A stretch of 64,000 nt of DNA from Micromonospora sp. HM5-17 (lineage in GTDB: Bacteria > Actinomycetota > Actinomycetes > Mycobacteriales > Micromonosporaceae), in NCBI RefSeq assembly GCF_003762835.1, contig NZ_RJWA01000004.1:310001-374000 (forward strand), read 5' to 3'. Positions 39,128-49,193 of the stretch are shown one piece after another. Position numbers and translations under genes: made by a program. Every line of letters starts with the position of its first letter. The stretch's first letter is position 1. A model generated the notes under the pieces. The model saw nothing but the letters and a program-made list of their open reading frames with translations. It had not been told where the DNA came from and ran no database searches.

Positions 39128-40416
39128 CAGAGTCCTCCCACGAAACGTCCCGGCGCCAGCCGGGCCTCCGGATCGAACCGGGCCTTGACCCGGCGCATCA
39201 GCTCCAGCCCGTCGACCGGACCCCACAGGTCGACCCGGTCGCGTACCCGGTCCGGGGCGGTGAGCACCACGGCGTGTCCGCCGACCTCGCCGGTCGCGCC
39301 GCGCAGCTCGTCGAGGACCCGGGCCACCTCCTCCGGGTCGGCGCTCGCCGGCAGTCCGGCGTAGAGGACCCCGGTGCCGGCCGAGCCGCGGACCCGGATC
39401 GGCACGTGGTGCCGGTCGGCGACCGCCCGGGTCGCGGCGAGCAGGTCGGGTACGCCGGTCAGCACCCCGGTCAGCTTCAGCCCGGTCTCCCCGGCGGTCC
39501 ACGGGTACCTCGACCACCAGGGCGGCGGCCGGCTGTCAACGGCCGCCCCGGCGCCGAGGAGCCGCCGGGTCGCCTCGGCCCGGGCGGCGACTCCGGCGGC
39601 GGTTCCCTCCAGCAGCACGACCAGCTCGGCCGGACCACCCGCCGGGGCGTCGACCTCCAGCGCGACCGGGGCGAACTGCGCGCCCCGGACGGCGGAGGCG
39701 AGCCGGCCGAACCGGGTGAACCCGTCGGCGACCGGTACCCGGCACCGGACGTACGCCTCGGCGGCCGGCACCGGATGCAGCCGGAACACGCACTCGGTGA
39801 CCAGCCCGAGGGTGCCGTACGCGCCGATCATCAGCTTGCCCAGGTCGTAGCCGGCGACGTTCTTCACCACCCTGCCCCCGGCACGCGCGACCACCCCGTC
39901 GACCCGGACCAGGGTGATCCCGATCAGCAGGTCGCGGAGGGTGCCGTACCCCATCCGGCGCGGGCCGCTGATGTTCACCGCGACCGCCCCACCGACGGTG
40001 GCGCCACCGACGGGGTCGTCCAGCGCCAACTGCTGCCCGGCCGGGGCGAGCGCGGCGCGCAGCTCGGCCAGGCGGGTCCCGGCCCGGACGACCACGATGA
40101 GGTCCCCGGCGGCGTGCTCGACCACGCCGGTGAGCCGGCGGGTCTCGACGATCAGGTCGAGGGCGGCCGGCGGGTTGCCCCAGTCCACGGTGGTGCCGGC
40201 GCCCCGGGCGACCACGCGCAGCCCCAGCCCGGCGGCGGCCCGCAGCACGGCCGCCGCCTGCGCGGCGGAGGTCGGCGCGGCGACGGCCCGGGCCGGTACG
40301 CCGCCGATCACGTCGGCCGGTCCCGCCGGCCGGAACAGGTCGGGGTCCCGGAGCAGCTCCCCGTCCCCGGCGGCGCCCCCGGTACGCAGCGCGTCGAGCA
40401 GGTCCGGTGTGGACAC
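39127..40416 (-). CDS. glcE: Glycolate oxidase FAD-binding subunit GlcE
   Basis: 429 residues, FAD_binding_4 (PCMH) fold. Typical segments: PTSAAQAAAVLRAAAGLGLRV, VVRAGTRLAELRAAL, the FAD loop GGATVGGAVAVNISGPRRMG, and VVKNVAGYDLGKLMIGAYGTLG. Together with GlcD and GlcF it makes glycolate dehydrogenase. The GTG start lies two bases after the glcD stop; the longer upstream open frame is a shadow of glcD. Confidence 0.9.
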   Translation of the reverse strand: MSTPDLLDALRTGGAAGDGELLRDPDLFRPAGPADVIGGVPARAVAAPTSAAQAAAVLRAAAGLGLRVVARGAGTTVDWGNPPAALDLIVETRRLTGVVEHAAGDLIVVVRAGTRLAELRAALAPAGQQLALDDPVGGATVGGAVAVNISGPRRMGYGTLRDLLIGITLVRVDGVVARAGGRVVKNVAGYDLGKLMIGAYGTLGLVTECVFRLHPVPAAEAYVRCRVPVADGFTRFGRLASAVRGAQFAPVALEVDAPAGGPAELVVLLEGTAAGVAARAEATRRLLGAGAAVDSRPPPWWSRYPWTAGETGLKLTGVLTGVPDLLAATRAVADRHHVPIRVRGSAGTGVLYAGLPASADPEEVARVLDELRGATGEVGGHAVVLTAPDRVRDRVDLWGPVDGLELMRRVKARFDPEARLAPGRFVGGL

Positions 40417-40418
40417 GG

Positions 40419-41885
40419 TCAGAACACCTCCGCCAGGCCCGCCGCCTGGAGGGGATGGGGACCCTTGCGTCGGCCCGGCACCTCGCCGCAGAGCCGGGGC
40501 GTCGGAAAGATCTTGCCGGGGTTGGCCAGGCCGCGCGGGTCGAAGGCGCAGCGGAGCAGCTGCATCGTGTCCAGGTCGTCGTCGGTGAACATCCTGGGCA
40601 GGTACGTCGCCTTGTCCACCCCGACGCCGTGCTCTCCGGTGATCGAGCCGCCGTACGCCACGCAGAGGTCGAGGATCGCCCCGGACAACTCCTCGGCCCG
40701 GGCGGTCTGCCCCTCGACCGCCTCGTCGAAGAGGACCAGCGGGTGCAGGTTGCCGTCCCCGGCGTGGAACACGTTCGCCACCCGGATGCCCCGCTCGGCG
40801 GCGAGCTCGGCGATCCGGCGCAGCACCTCGGGCAGCGCGGTCCGGGGGATCACCCCGTCCTGGACGATGTAGTCGGGGCTGATCCGGCCGACCGCCGCGA
40901 ACGCGGACTTCCGGCCCCGCCAGATCAGTGCCCGTTCCCGCTCGTCGGCGGCGATCCGCAGCTCGGTGGCGCCGTTGGCCCGGCACAGCGCCACCACCTC
41001 GGCGAACTGGGCGTCCACCTCGGCCGCCGGCCCGTCCAGTTCGACGATCAGCACCGCCCCCGCGCCGTCCGGGTATCCACACCGGACGGCGGCCTCGGCG
41101 GCCTCGATGGCGAGCGCGTCCATCATCTCCACCGCCGCCGGGACGACCCCGGCGGCGATGATCGCCGACGTCGCGGCCCCGGCGGCGTCCGTGCCGGTGA
41201 AGGCGGCGAGGAGGGTACGCACCGACTCCGGCACCCGGAGCAGCCGGAGCGTGACCTCGGTGGTGATGCCGAGGGTCCCCTCCGACCCGACGAAGGCGCC
41301 GACCAGGTCGTACCCGGGACTGTCCGGCGCCATCCCGCCCAGCCGGACCAGTTCGCCCTCCGGGGTCACCACCTGCAGGCCGAGCACGTGGTTGGAAGTG
41401 AAGCCGTACTTGAGGCAGTGTGCGCCGCCGGAGTTCTCCGCCACGTTGCCCCCGATCGAGCAGATCTGCTGGCTGGACGGGTCAGGGGCGTAGTAGTAGC
41501 CGTACGGGGCGGCGGCCCGGCTGACCGCCAGGTTGACGACGCCCGGCTCGACCACCGCCCGCTCGTCGGCCGCGGAGACCAGCCGGATCTCCCGCAGCCG
41601 GGAGGTGACGATCAGCACCCCGTCCGGGTGTGGCAGGGCGCCGCCGGAGAGCCCGGTCCCGGACCCCCGGGCGACGAACGGCACGCCCGCGGCGACGCAG
41701 GCCCGGACCACGAGCGCGCACTCCGCGGCGGTGTGCGGCAGCACCACCAGGGCCGGGACGACCCGGTACGCGGCCAGCCCGTCGCACTCGTACGTCCGCA
41801 GCCGGGGTCGGTCGTCGATCACCTGGTCGGGGCCGAGCCGATCCCGCAGCTCGGCGGCGAGTCTCCCGATTCTCGTCGCGGTCAT
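40419..41885 (-). CDS. glcD: Glycolate oxidase subunit GlcD
   Basis: 488-residue FAD-linked oxidase, catalytic subunit that oxidises glycolate to glyoxylate (D-lactate is a possible alternative substrate). FAD-binding motifs VARGSGTGLSGGALP and CSIGGNVAENSGGAHCLKYG, and C-terminal FAD-oxidase_C with NVFHAGDGNLHPLVLFD and GSITGEHGVGVDK, all well conserved. ATG start. It follows aceB by 81 bases on the same strand, linking glycolate oxidation with glyoxylate use. Confidence 0.93.
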   Translation of the reverse strand: MTATRIGRLAAELRDRLGPDQVIDDRPRLRTYECDGLAAYRVVPALVVLPHTAAECALVVRACVAAGVPFVARGSGTGLSGGALPHPDGVLIVTSRLREIRLVSAADERAVVEPGVVNLAVSRAAAPYGYYYAPDPSSQQICSIGGNVAENSGGAHCLKYGFTSNHVLGLQVVTPEGELVRLGGMAPDSPGYDLVGAFVGSEGTLGITTEVTLRLLRVPESVRTLLAAFTGTDAAGAATSAIIAAGVVPAAVEMMDALAIEAAEAAVRCGYPDGAGAVLIVELDGPAAEVDAQFAEVVALCRANGATELRIAADERERALIWRGRKSAFAAVGRISPDYIVQDGVIPRTALPEVLRRIAELAAERGIRVANVFHAGDGNLHPLVLFDEAVEGQTARAEELSGAILDLCVAYGGSITGEHGVGVDKATYLPRMFTDDDLDTMQLLRCAFDPRGLANPGKIFPTPRLCGEVPGRRKGPHPLQAAGLAEVF

Positions 41886-41966
41886 CGGCGACCTCCGCTC
41901 CCACCGCTGCGCGGGTCCGCCGGCCGGCGCGGCGACTCCCGCGACCCGGTGCTCAGGGCAGCTCGT

Positions 41967-43538
41967 TCACGGCATCCTCTCGTACGCGGGCAGCGTGAGG
42001 AAGTCCACGAATTCGTCGGCGACCGCGACCTCCAGGAACAGCGCCCGTGCCTCGGCGTACCGATCCGGCGCGGCGCCGAGCTTCCCGATCTCCTCGTCGG
42101 CGATCCGCTCCACCAGCTCCCGGGTGACCCGCTCGCCGGTGTCGAGGACGACGTCGTTGTGCAGCCACTGCCAGACCTGGGACCGGGAGATCTCGGCGGT
42201 GGCGGCGTCCTCCATCAGGTTGAAGATCGCGACGGCGCCGGTGCCGCGCAGCCAGCTCGCCAGGTACTGGATCCCGACGCTGACGTTGTTGCGCAGGCCA
42301 GCCTCGGTGGGCCGGCCCGGGGTGGCGGCGACGTCGAGCAGGTGCGCCGCCTCGACCCGTACGTCGTCGCGGGTCCGGTCGAGCTGGTGCGGCCGGTCGC
42401 CGAGGACCGCGTCGAAGACCTCGCGGCACACCGGTACCAGGTCGGGGTGGGCGACCCAGGAGCCGTCGAAGCCGTCGTTCGCCTCCCGGGTCTTGTCCTC
42501 CCGAACCCTCGCCAGCGCAACCTCGTTGACCGCCGGGTCCCGCCGGCTGGGGATGAACGCGGCCATCCCGCCGATCGCGTGCGCGCCGCGGCGGTGGCAG
42601 GTCCGGACCAGCAGTTCGGTGTACGCCCGGAGGAAGGGCGCCGTCATCGTCACCGCGCCCCGGTCCGGCAGGAGGAACTCGGCGCCCCGGGTCCGAAACT
42701 TCTTGATCACGCTGAACATGTAGTCCCAGCGTCCGGCGTTCAGCCCCGCCGAGTGCTCGCGCAGCTCGTAGAGGATCTCCTCCATCTCGAACGCGGCCGG
42801 GAGCGTCTCGATCAGCACGGTGGCCCGGATGGTGCCGCGCGGGATGCCGAGCCGGTCCTGGGCGAGGAGGAAGACGTCGTTCCAGAGCCGCGCCTCCTGG
42901 TGGCTCTCCAGCTTGGGCAGGTAGAGGTACGGCCCGGAGCCGGCCGCGAGCTGGGCCCGGGCGCAGTGGAAGACGTAGAGCCCGAAGTCGACGAGGGCGC
43001 CCGCGATTCGCTCGCCGTCGACCAGGAGGTGCTTCTCGGTCAGGTGCCAGCCGCGCGGCCGGACCACGATGGTGGCCCGCGGGACGTCCTCCCGCAGCCG
43101 GTACGTCCGGCCCTCCGGCGAGGTGAACTCCAGCGTGCCGGCGACGGCGTCCCGCAGGTTGAGCTGCCCCTCGACCACGTTGGACCAGAGCGGGGTGTTG
43201 GCGTCCTCCAGATCGGCGAGCCAGACCTTCGCGCCGGAGTTGAGCGCGTTGATCGTCATCTTCGCGTCCGTCGGCCCGGTGATCTCGACCCGCCGGTCGA
43301 CCAGTCCCGGCGCCGGCTCGGCCACCCGCCACGTCGGGTCGTCCCGGATCGCCGCCGTCTCTGGCAGGAAGCTCAGGGTCCCGCCCGCGGCCAGCGCCGC
43401 CTCCCGCTCCGCCCGGCGTCGCAACAGCTCACGCCGCAGCCCCTCGAACTCCCGGTGCAGCTCCGCGAGGAACTCCAGCGCCTCCGGGGTCAGGATCTCC
43501 GCGTACCGCTCGCCCATCGGGCCGGCCACCTCGACCAT
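41967..43538 (-). CDS. aceB: Malate synthase A
   Basis: 523 residues; condenses glyoxylate with acetyl-CoA to malate. Diagnostic segments: [40 protein letters not shown] (close to the malate synthase signature), and [14 protein letters not shown]. Length fits isoform A (about 530), not G (about 720). ATG with a strong AGGAGG site. No isocitrate lyase gene is in the window, so here the enzyme most likely consumes glyoxylate made by GlcDEF. A GlxA-type regulator lies upstream on the same strand. Confidence 0.95.
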   Translation of the reverse strand: MVEVAGPMGERYAEILTPEALEFLAELHREFEGLRRELLRRRAEREAALAAGGTLSFLPETAAIRDDPTWRVAEPAPGLVDRRVEITGPTDAKMTINALNSGAKVWLADLEDANTPLWSNVVEGQLNLRDAVAGTLEFTSPEGRTYRLREDVPRATIVVRPRGWHLTEKHLLVDGERIAGALVDFGLYVFHCARAQLAAGSGPYLYLPKLESHQEARLWNDVFLLAQDRLGIPRGTIRATVLIETLPAAFEMEEILYELREHSAGLNAGRWDYMFSVIKKFRTRGAEFLLPDRGAVTMTAPFLRAYTELLVRTCHRRGAHAIGGMAAFIPSRRDPAVNEVALARVREDKTREANDGFDGSWVAHPDLVPVCREVFDAVLGDRPHQLDRTRDDVRVEAAHLLDVAATPGRPTEAGLRNNVSVGIQYLASWLRGTGAVAIFNLMEDAATAEISRSQVWQWLHNDVVLDTGERVTRELVERIADEEIGKLGAAPDRYAEARALFLEVAVADEFVDFLTLPAYERMP

Positions 43539-43656
43539 GCGCCCTCCTGAGGGAGTAGGGGGCTTTCCATTATCGCCCCGAAACGGCGGGCGCGGTCCCG
43601 GCGAATTCGGCGCGGTGGCCGCGCCAGCGTGGCCAGACCGATCAGGGACGGTGGGG

Positions 43657-44625
43657 TCAGGGCTGGCGGGCCCGGCGGAAGACGTGCCGGTAGGTCTGCG
43701 GGGAGACGCTGGTGACTCGGCGGAAGTGCTGGCGCAGGCTCACCGCGGTGCCGAACCCGGTCCGCCGGGCGATCAGCTCGACGGGCTCGTCGGTCGTCTC
43801 GAGCAGTTCCTGGGCCAATCGGACCCGCTGCTCCAGCAACCACCGCAGGGGGCTGGTGCCGAGCGTGTCCCGGAACCGCCGGGCAAGGGTCCGCGGGCTC
43901 ATCCGTGCCTGCTCGGCCAACCGCGCCACGGTCAGCGGCTGGTCCAGGCGCTCCCGTGCCCACTCCAGCAGCGGAGCGAGATCGTCGTGCGCCTCGCCCC
44001 GGGCCAGCGGTCGGGCGAACTGGGCCTGGCCGCCGTCGCGGTGTGGCGGCACCACCATCCGGCGGGCCACCTCGTTGGCGACCGCGGCGCCGTGGTCGAG
44101 CCGGACCAGGTGCAGACAGAGGTCGATCGCCGAGCCGGTCCCGGCGGAGGTGAGCACGTCCCCCTCGTCGACGTAGAGCACGGTGGGGTCGACCTTCACC
44201 GCCGGGAACCGGTGGGCGAAGTCGGCGGCGTTCATCCAGTGTGTGGTGGCTCGCCGGCCGTCCAGCAGGCCCGCGGCGGCGAGGAGATAGGCGCCGCTGC
44301 AGATCGAGACCATCCGCGCACCCCGGGCGTGGGCCCGGCGCAGCACGTCGAGCAGCGCCGGGGGTGACTCCCGCTGGATGGCGCGGCGACAGGCGGGGAC
44401 GAGCACCGTGTCCGCGGCGAGCAGGTCGTCCAGCCCGTACGGGGTCTCGATCCGCAGGCCGCCACTGGTCCGCAACGGTCCCGGCTCGGCGGCGCAGAGC
44501 CGCAGCTCGTACCAGGGGTCGACCAGGTCGGAGCGGTCGATGCCGAAGACCTCGCAGGGCACGGCGAATTCGAAGACGGGGATCGCGTCGGTCACCGCGA
44601 TCGCCACGACGTGTCGCGGCGTCAT
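43657..44625 (-). CDS. GlxA-family AraC-type regulator
   Basis: 322 residues. N-terminal DJ-1/PfpI-like (GATase1-like) domain with the nucleophile-elbow region [21 protein letters not shown], followed by a double AraC HTH ([42 protein letters not shown]). Such regulators often control catabolism of nitrogenous or carboxylic compounds. It lies 118 bases upstream of aceB on the same strand and is divergent from the APC permease, so either or both may be its targets (inference). Effector unknown. Confidence 0.92.
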   Translation of the reverse strand: MTPRHVVAIAVTDAIPVFEFAVPCEVFGIDRSDLVDPWYELRLCAAEPGPLRTSGGLRIETPYGLDDLLAADTVLVPACRRAIQRESPPALLDVLRRAHARGARMVSICSGAYLLAAAGLLDGRRATTHWMNAADFAHRFPAVKVDPTVLYVDEGDVLTSAGTGSAIDLCLHLVRLDHGAAVANEVARRMVVPPHRDGGQAQFARPLARGEAHDDLAPLLEWARERLDQPLTVARLAEQARMSPRTLARRFRDTLGTSPLRWLLEQRVRLAQELLETTDEPVELIARRTGFGTAVSLRQHFRRVTSVSPQTYRHVFRRARQP

Positions 44626-44696
44626 GGCAGGAATCTATCGGAGAATGGCATTCCGGCCACTGTCGCCCGTACCGTCGTCTCCGCGATCGTGGCCGG

Positions 44697-45980
44697 GTGA
44701 CCGAAACGGTGCGAGAGACCCGGCCGCCGGTGCGGGCGGGCGGCCGACTGACCGTGGCGACCGGCACGGCGCTCTACCTCGGCGCGGTGCTCGGTACCGG
44801 GGTGATCGCGCTGCCCGCGCTCGCCGCGGCCGTGGCTGGCCCGGCGTCGCTGCTCGCCTGGCTCGGCCTGGTGGTGCTGTCCATGCCGCTGGCGGCGACG
44901 TTCGCCGCGCTCGGCGCCCGCCACCCCGACGCCGGTGGGGTCTCCACGTACGTCCGCGAGGCCTTCGGGCCGCGGGCCGCGACCGTCGTGGGCTGGTGCT
45001 TCTACTTCGCGGTCCCGGCCGGTGCGCCGGCCGCGGCGCTCTTCGCCGGCGCCTACGTGGCGCAGGCGCTGGGCGGTGGGCGTGGCACCGTGGCGGTCAC
45101 CGCGGTCGCCCTGGTCGCGGCGGTGACGGTGGCGAACGCGTTCGGCGTGAAGATCTCCGGACGGCTCCAGTTGGTCCTCGCCGGGCTGCTGGTGAGCCTG
45201 CTCGCCACCGCGGTGATCGCCTCGCTGCCGCACGTCCGGTGGGAGCACCTGCGGCCGTTCGCGCCGCATGGCTGGACCGCGATCGTCCCGGCGGCGTTGC
45301 TGCTGGTGTGGAGCTTCGCCGGCTGGGAGGCGATCACCCACCTGGCGGCCGACTTCCAGCGACCCGCCCGCGACCTACCCCGTGCCGCGGCCGTCGCGGT
45401 GGTCCTGGTCGGCGCGCTCTACCTCGCGGTCGCCGGCGCGACCGTGCTGGTCCTCGGCCCGGCGGCCGGCTCCACCGAGGCGCCGCTGGCGCACCTGCTC
45501 GGCCTCGGCCTCGGCGGGTCCGTGCCCCTGTTCGCGGCCGTCGCCGCCGTGCTGCTCACGTTCGGGGCGATGAACGCGTACGTCGCCGGGGCCGCCAAGC
45601 TCGGCGCCGCGCTCGGCCGCCACGGCAGCCTGCCGGGCTGGCTGGCCCGCGGCGGCAGCGCCGGCGAGGTGCCGCGGCGCAGCCTCGCGCTCGTCGCTGG
45701 CCTCTGCGTTCTCGTCCTGACCGGCGTGCTGGCGGCGGGGACCGGCCCGACGCCGTTGGTGATGCTCACGACCGGCAGCTTCGTCCTGGTGTACGTGCTG
45801 GGCATGGCCGCCGCGCTGCGCCTGCTTCCCCGGCGGAGCCGGGCACACTGGTACGCCCGCTTCTCGCTGGTGGCCGTGACCGGGCTGCTGGTGGCGGCCG
45901 GCTGGTACCTGCTCTGGCCGCTGCTGCTCGCCGCCGGCGCCCTGCTCTACCTGAAGCTGCGGCCGGCCGAACGGCCGTGA
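44697..45980 (+). CDS. APC-family amino acid/amine permease
   Basis: 427 residues with about twelve hydrophobic helices. The TM1 start TGTALYLGAVLGTGVIALPALAAAV carries the substrate-backbone-binding GTGV-type kink of APC transporters. Later: GVSTYVREAFGPRAATVVGW and VLLVWSFAGWEAITHLAADF. The GTG at 44697 is 71 bases from the divergent GlxA-type regulator. Substrate cannot be assigned. A perfect hairpin overlaps its stop codon. Confidence 0.85.
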   Translation: MTETVRETRPPVRAGGRLTVATGTALYLGAVLGTGVIALPALAAAVAGPASLLAWLGLVVLSMPLAATFAALGARHPDAGGVSTYVREAFGPRAATVVGWCFYFAVPAGAPAAALFAGAYVAQALGGGRGTVAVTAVALVAAVTVANAFGVKISGRLQLVLAGLLVSLLATAVIASLPHVRWEHLRPFAPHGWTAIVPAALLLVWSFAGWEAITHLAADFQRPARDLPRAAAVAVVLVGALYLAVAGATVLVLGPAAGSTEAPLAHLLGLGLGGSVPLFAAVAAVLLTFGAMNAYVAGAAKLGAALGRHGSLPGWLARGGSAGEVPRRSLALVAGLCVLVLTGVLAAGTGPTPLVMLTTGSFVLVYVLGMAAALRLLPRRSRAHWYARFSLVAVTGLLVAAGWYLLWPLLLAAGALLYLKLRPAERP

Positions 45981-46007
45981 GGCCCCGGTCTCGGAACCTC
46001 ACGGCCG
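45972..46007 (+). terminator. Hairpin terminator of APC permease gene
   Basis: Perfect 11-base inverted repeat, CGGCCGTGAGG (45972-45982) with its complement at 45997-46007 and a 14-base loop. The left arm contains the TGA stop. No U-tract. It may act in both directions, since the next gene is convergent. Confidence 0.7.
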
Positions 46008-46078
46008 GCCGGACCCGCGCCGGACGTGCCGCCCGGCCTCGGCCCCGCCGGTATCACGCCCCGTCGGAGGGACGCCGC

Positions 46079-47386
46079 TCAGCGGATCGCGCCGCCGTTG
46101 GCCCGGCAGGTGTCCCGGACGTGCCAGAAGTCGCGCAGGTAGTCGTCGTGCATGCCGCGTCCCATGATGCGCAGCAGGGTCTCGTCGGCCTGGCGCAGCG
46201 CCGAGATGGCGTAGTTGTGGCTGCCGGTGAAGACCCGGGGCACGATGTCGTCGTCGTACGCGCCGTCGATCAGCATGTACTTGTTGTGGGTCCGGATGTC
46301 CAGCCCCGGCCCCACGTTGTAGTTGCACTGGGTGAGCTGGATCGTGCTGCCCAGCGCGTTACGGACCGCGTCGTTCATCTCGGTGTAGACGACGTCGACC
46401 CAGCAGCCGGCGTTGCGGAGCGCGGTGAGCCGCTTCGCCACCTCGGGCCGGGTGAAGGAGTACATGTTGACCCGGATGTCGGTCTGGCGGCGCGTTCCCG
46501 CGTCGTCGTAGTAGCACGATGTGACCGCGTTCAGGATGCTGACCACGGTGTCGGTCGCGGGGTCGTGGATCGACTGCCCGGAGCGCTCCCGCCGGGGGAA
46601 GAAGTGCACCTTGTACGTGCTGCCGGTGGGCGTCAGCCAGTAGTAGTTGTTGTTCCCGGTCGCGCTGTGCCGGTACGCACGCAGGTCCGCGAAGTACGTC
46701 CGGTACGCCTGGTACACCGTCGCGTCGCTGAACGTCACCGCGTTGTTGTACGCCTCGGTGGTGTCCCACCAGGTCAGGTTCGACGACGCCTGGAAGACCA
46801 CGTTGGAGACCGTCGTCCCGTTGTTGAGCACCAGGCTGGACGCGGTGAGGAACTTGTTGTGGTTGTAGGCGGTGACCGACGAGGTGGAGTAGTTGATGGT
46901 GCGGGTGCCGATGCAGCCGCGCTGTTGGCTGGGGAAGCTGTCCGCGCAGTGCACGATGTAGGAGTCGGCGGTGTCGGTCGAGCCGAGGACGGGTTGCAGC
47001 CGCTGGAACGGGCGCGCGGTCGCCGAGGACTGGTCCACGATGATCTTGACGCGTACGCCCCGGCGGTACGCGGCGATGAGCCGGCCCGGCAGGTCCGGGG
47101 TGCTGGCCGAGTCCGTCACGTCCGAGACGGTGAAGTGGTACCAGGACATCTGGATTTCTCCGCCGGCCGGCACGCGGTCGATGATGCGGGCCAGCTGGAT
47201 GAGGATGGCGTTCTGCTCCGTGGTCGAGCCGGTCGGCCGGTTGAAGACGGCCTTGTTCAGTACCGGGTCCGGCTCAGCGGCGGCTGGGCTGGCGGCCGCG
47301 GTGGGTGCGCCGAGGCCGGCGGCGGCGATCGTGAAGACGAGTGCCACTCGGGCCGTCTTCGATGTAAATAATCTACCAATCCGCAT
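46079..47386 (-). CDS. Secreted phospholipase D-like protein (paralogue 1)
   Basis: 435 residues with a Sec signal peptide (MRIGRLFTSK, hydrophobic core, cleavage near AAAEP). Two PLD-type segments: an HNKFLTASS variant, and THNKYMLIDGAYDDD with FTGSHNY, the latter keeping H-x-K-x4-D. Cys residues fit an extracellular disulfide-bonded protein. The codon for Leu6 is TTA (47369-47371), rare in actinomycetes and a sign of bldA control. The first 40 bases are AT-rich compared with the rest. A paralogue lies at 52406. Substrate, phospholipid or nucleic acid, unknown. Confidence 0.82.
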   Translation of the reverse strand: MRIGRLFTSKTARVALVFTIAAAGLGAPTAAASPAAAEPDPVLNKAVFNRPTGSTTEQNAILIQLARIIDRVPAGGEIQMSWYHFTVSDVTDSASTPDLPGRLIAAYRRGVRVKIIVDQSSATARPFQRLQPVLGSTDTADSYIVHCADSFPSQQRGCIGTRTINYSTSSVTAYNHNKFLTASSLVLNNGTTVSNVVFQASSNLTWWDTTEAYNNAVTFSDATVYQAYRTYFADLRAYRHSATGNNNYYWLTPTGSTYKVHFFPRRERSGQSIHDPATDTVVSILNAVTSCYYDDAGTRRQTDIRVNMYSFTRPEVAKRLTALRNAGCWVDVVYTEMNDAVRNALGSTIQLTQCNYNVGPGLDIRTHNKYMLIDGAYDDDIVPRVFTGSHNYAISALRQADETLLRIMGRGMHDDYLRDFWHVRDTCRANGGAIR

Positions 47387-47421
47387 GCCTGGATGATTCC
47401 ACTGCCGGGCGTCGAACACCA

Positions 47422-48615
47422 GTGCCGTCCCGCGTCGGTGACGACGCCGCGCCCGATGCGGTGCCGCCGGGTGTGAGCGACGAAACCACACCTCCCGGGT
47501 ACGGGTCGTCGGCCGGGAGCGGTTACCCAGGTGTGGACGACGTACGACGTGTCGACGTGGTGGTGGTCGGTGCCGGTCAGGCCGGCCTCTCCGCCGGCTA
47601 CTTCCTGCGCCGGGCCGGGTTCGCTCCCGAGACCGGGTACGTGCTGCTGGACGCCGGTGCCGGGCCGGGCGGCGCCTGGCGGGAGCGGTGGCCCACCCTG
47701 CGCCTCTCCGACGTGCACGGGATCTCCGACCTCCCCGGCCTGCGGTTCGACGGGGCCGATCCGGACCGTCCGGCCGCCGAGGTGATGGCGGAGTACTTCG
47801 CCGCGTACGAGCGGGAGTTCGAGCTGCCGGTGTACCGACCGGTCACCGTGACCGGGGTGTACGACCGTCCGGACCGGTGGCTGGCGGTACGGACCGACGC
47901 CGGAGAGTGGCGGGCCCGGGCCCTCGTCAACGCCACCGGGACGTGGCGCCGGCCGTTCTGGCCGTACTACCCGGGGCGGGCGTCGTTCGCCGGGCGGCAG
48001 CTGCACACCGCCGACTACCGAGGACCGGACGAGTTCGCCGGCCGCCGGGTGGTGGTGGTCGGCGGCGGCACCTCCGCCGTGCAGGTGCTGGACGAGGTCG
48101 CCGAGGTCGCCGCCGCGACCCGCTGGGTCACCCGGCGGCCACCGGTCTTCGTCGAGGAGTTCGGCCTGGAGCAGCGCCGGGCCGCGGTGGCCCGGGTCGC
48201 GGCGCGGGTCGGCGCGGGCCTGCCACCGGGCAGCGTCGTCGCGGCGACCGGGCTGCCCTGGACGCCGCGGTTGCGCCGGATGCGCGCCGCGGGGCTGCTG
48301 CGGCGCTACCCGATGTTCGACCGGATCGTCCCGGACGGGGTCGTCTGGAGCGACGGCAGCGTCTTCGCGGCCGACGTGATCCTCTGGTGCACCGGCTTCC
48401 GGCCGGTCCTGGACCACCTCGCGCCGCTGCGGCTGCGCGGGCCGGGCGGTGGGATCGCGATGGATGGCACCCGGGTGGTGGTCGACGAACGCGTGCACCT
48501 GGTCGGGTACGGATTGTCGGCGAGCACGATCGGTGCGAACCGGGCCGGACGGGCCGCCGTCCGCGACATCCGGCGCCTGCTGGCGGCGGACCGGGACGCC
48601 GTCGGGCGGGCATAG
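47422..48615 (+). CDS. FAD/NAD(P)-dependent oxidoreductase, flavin monooxygenase-like
   Basis: Up to 397 residues. FAD-binding VDVVVVGAGQAGLSAGYFL and NADP-binding VVVVGGGTSAVQVL dinucleotide folds, with VNATGTWRRPFWPYYPG between them and LWCTGFRPVLDHL near the C-terminus, as in Baeyer-Villiger/FMO-like and ArsO-like enzymes. The start is uncertain: GTG codons at 47422, 47473 and 47533 are all in frame. The FAD motif begins about eight residues after 47533, which is the shortest plausible start. Divergent from PLD paralogue 1. Substrate unknown. Confidence 0.85.
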   Translation: MPSRVGDDAAPDAVPPGVSDETTPPGYGSSAGSGYPGVDDVRRVDVVVVGAGQAGLSAGYFLRRAGFAPETGYVLLDAGAGPGGAWRERWPTLRLSDVHGISDLPGLRFDGADPDRPAAEVMAEYFAAYEREFELPVYRPVTVTGVYDRPDRWLAVRTDAGEWRARALVNATGTWRRPFWPYYPGRASFAGRQLHTADYRGPDEFAGRRVVVVGGGTSAVQVLDEVAEVAAATRWVTRRPPVFVEEFGLEQRRAAVARVAARVGAGLPPGSVVAATGLPWTPRLRRMRAAGLLRRYPMFDRIVPDGVVWSDGSVFAADVILWCTGFRPVLDHLAPLRLRGPGGGIAMDGTRVVVDERVHLVGYGLSASTIGANRAGRAAVRDIRRLLAADRDAVGRA

Positions 48616-48902
48616 CACAGCGCGCGGGTCGACTCGCCGGAGTTGACGAATCTGGCTGGAGGCGGCAACGTGGGGCACGTACGGCGTGTTGCCATAGCCG
48701 CGAGTTCGAGGGAAGACACCACCTCGCCGTACGTCCAGGCGTCAGCCCGGCCCGCGTACGCGGCGCCGCCGAGGGGCTGACGACATGTCCCAGGGCTGTC
48801 CGCGCCCGCCGTCGACCAGCGAGGACGTGGTCCGTCACGGCTCCCGAGCACCGAGAGTGCGGATCGCCGGCCGACTTCCACGAGAATCCACAAGGAGTTT
48901 CC
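48616..48902 (+). other. Leader region of hesB-like gene
   Basis: 287 bases without a supported gene. TTGACG occurs at about 48652, without a clear -10 partner. The last part carries the AAGGAG ribosome site of the next gene. No stable structure recognised by eye. Confidence 0.3.
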
Positions 48903-49193
48903 ATGCTCACCATGACCCAGAACGCCGTACTCGTGATCCGCGACCTCACCAGCCGGCCGGATGCCCCGGCCGGAGCCGGGATCCGTATCGCCAGCGACCT
49001 CGCCGCAGGCTCGCTCACCCTGGAACTGGTTGCGCACCCAGCCCAGGGCGACCAGGTGGTGGACAGCGACGGCGCCCGGGTCTTCCTCGACCCGCACGCT
49101 GCCCAGATCCTCGACGACAAGTCCCTCGACGCGGCGGTGGACGCCGAGGGGACCGTGCAGTTCGGCTTCTCCGAGCAGCGGCCGCTCGGCTGA
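48903..49193 (+). CDS. HesB/IscA-like protein without cysteines
   Basis: 96 residues. The arrangement AVLVIRDL, GIRIASDLAAGSLTLELV, GDQVVDSDGARVFLDPHAA and LDAAVDAEGTVQFGF matches the HesB/IscA (Fe-S_biosyn) fold. The three cysteines that bind iron or clusters in A-type carriers are absent; the protein has no Cys at all. It therefore cannot be a classical Fe-S carrier. A cysteine-free actinobacterial branch of the family is the likeliest assignment. ATG with AAGGAG at five bases. Confidence 0.8.
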   Translation: MLTMTQNAVLVIRDLTSRPDAPAGAGIRIASDLAAGSLTLELVAHPAQGDQVVDSDGARVFLDPHAAQILDDKSLDAAVDAEGTVQFGFSEQRPLG

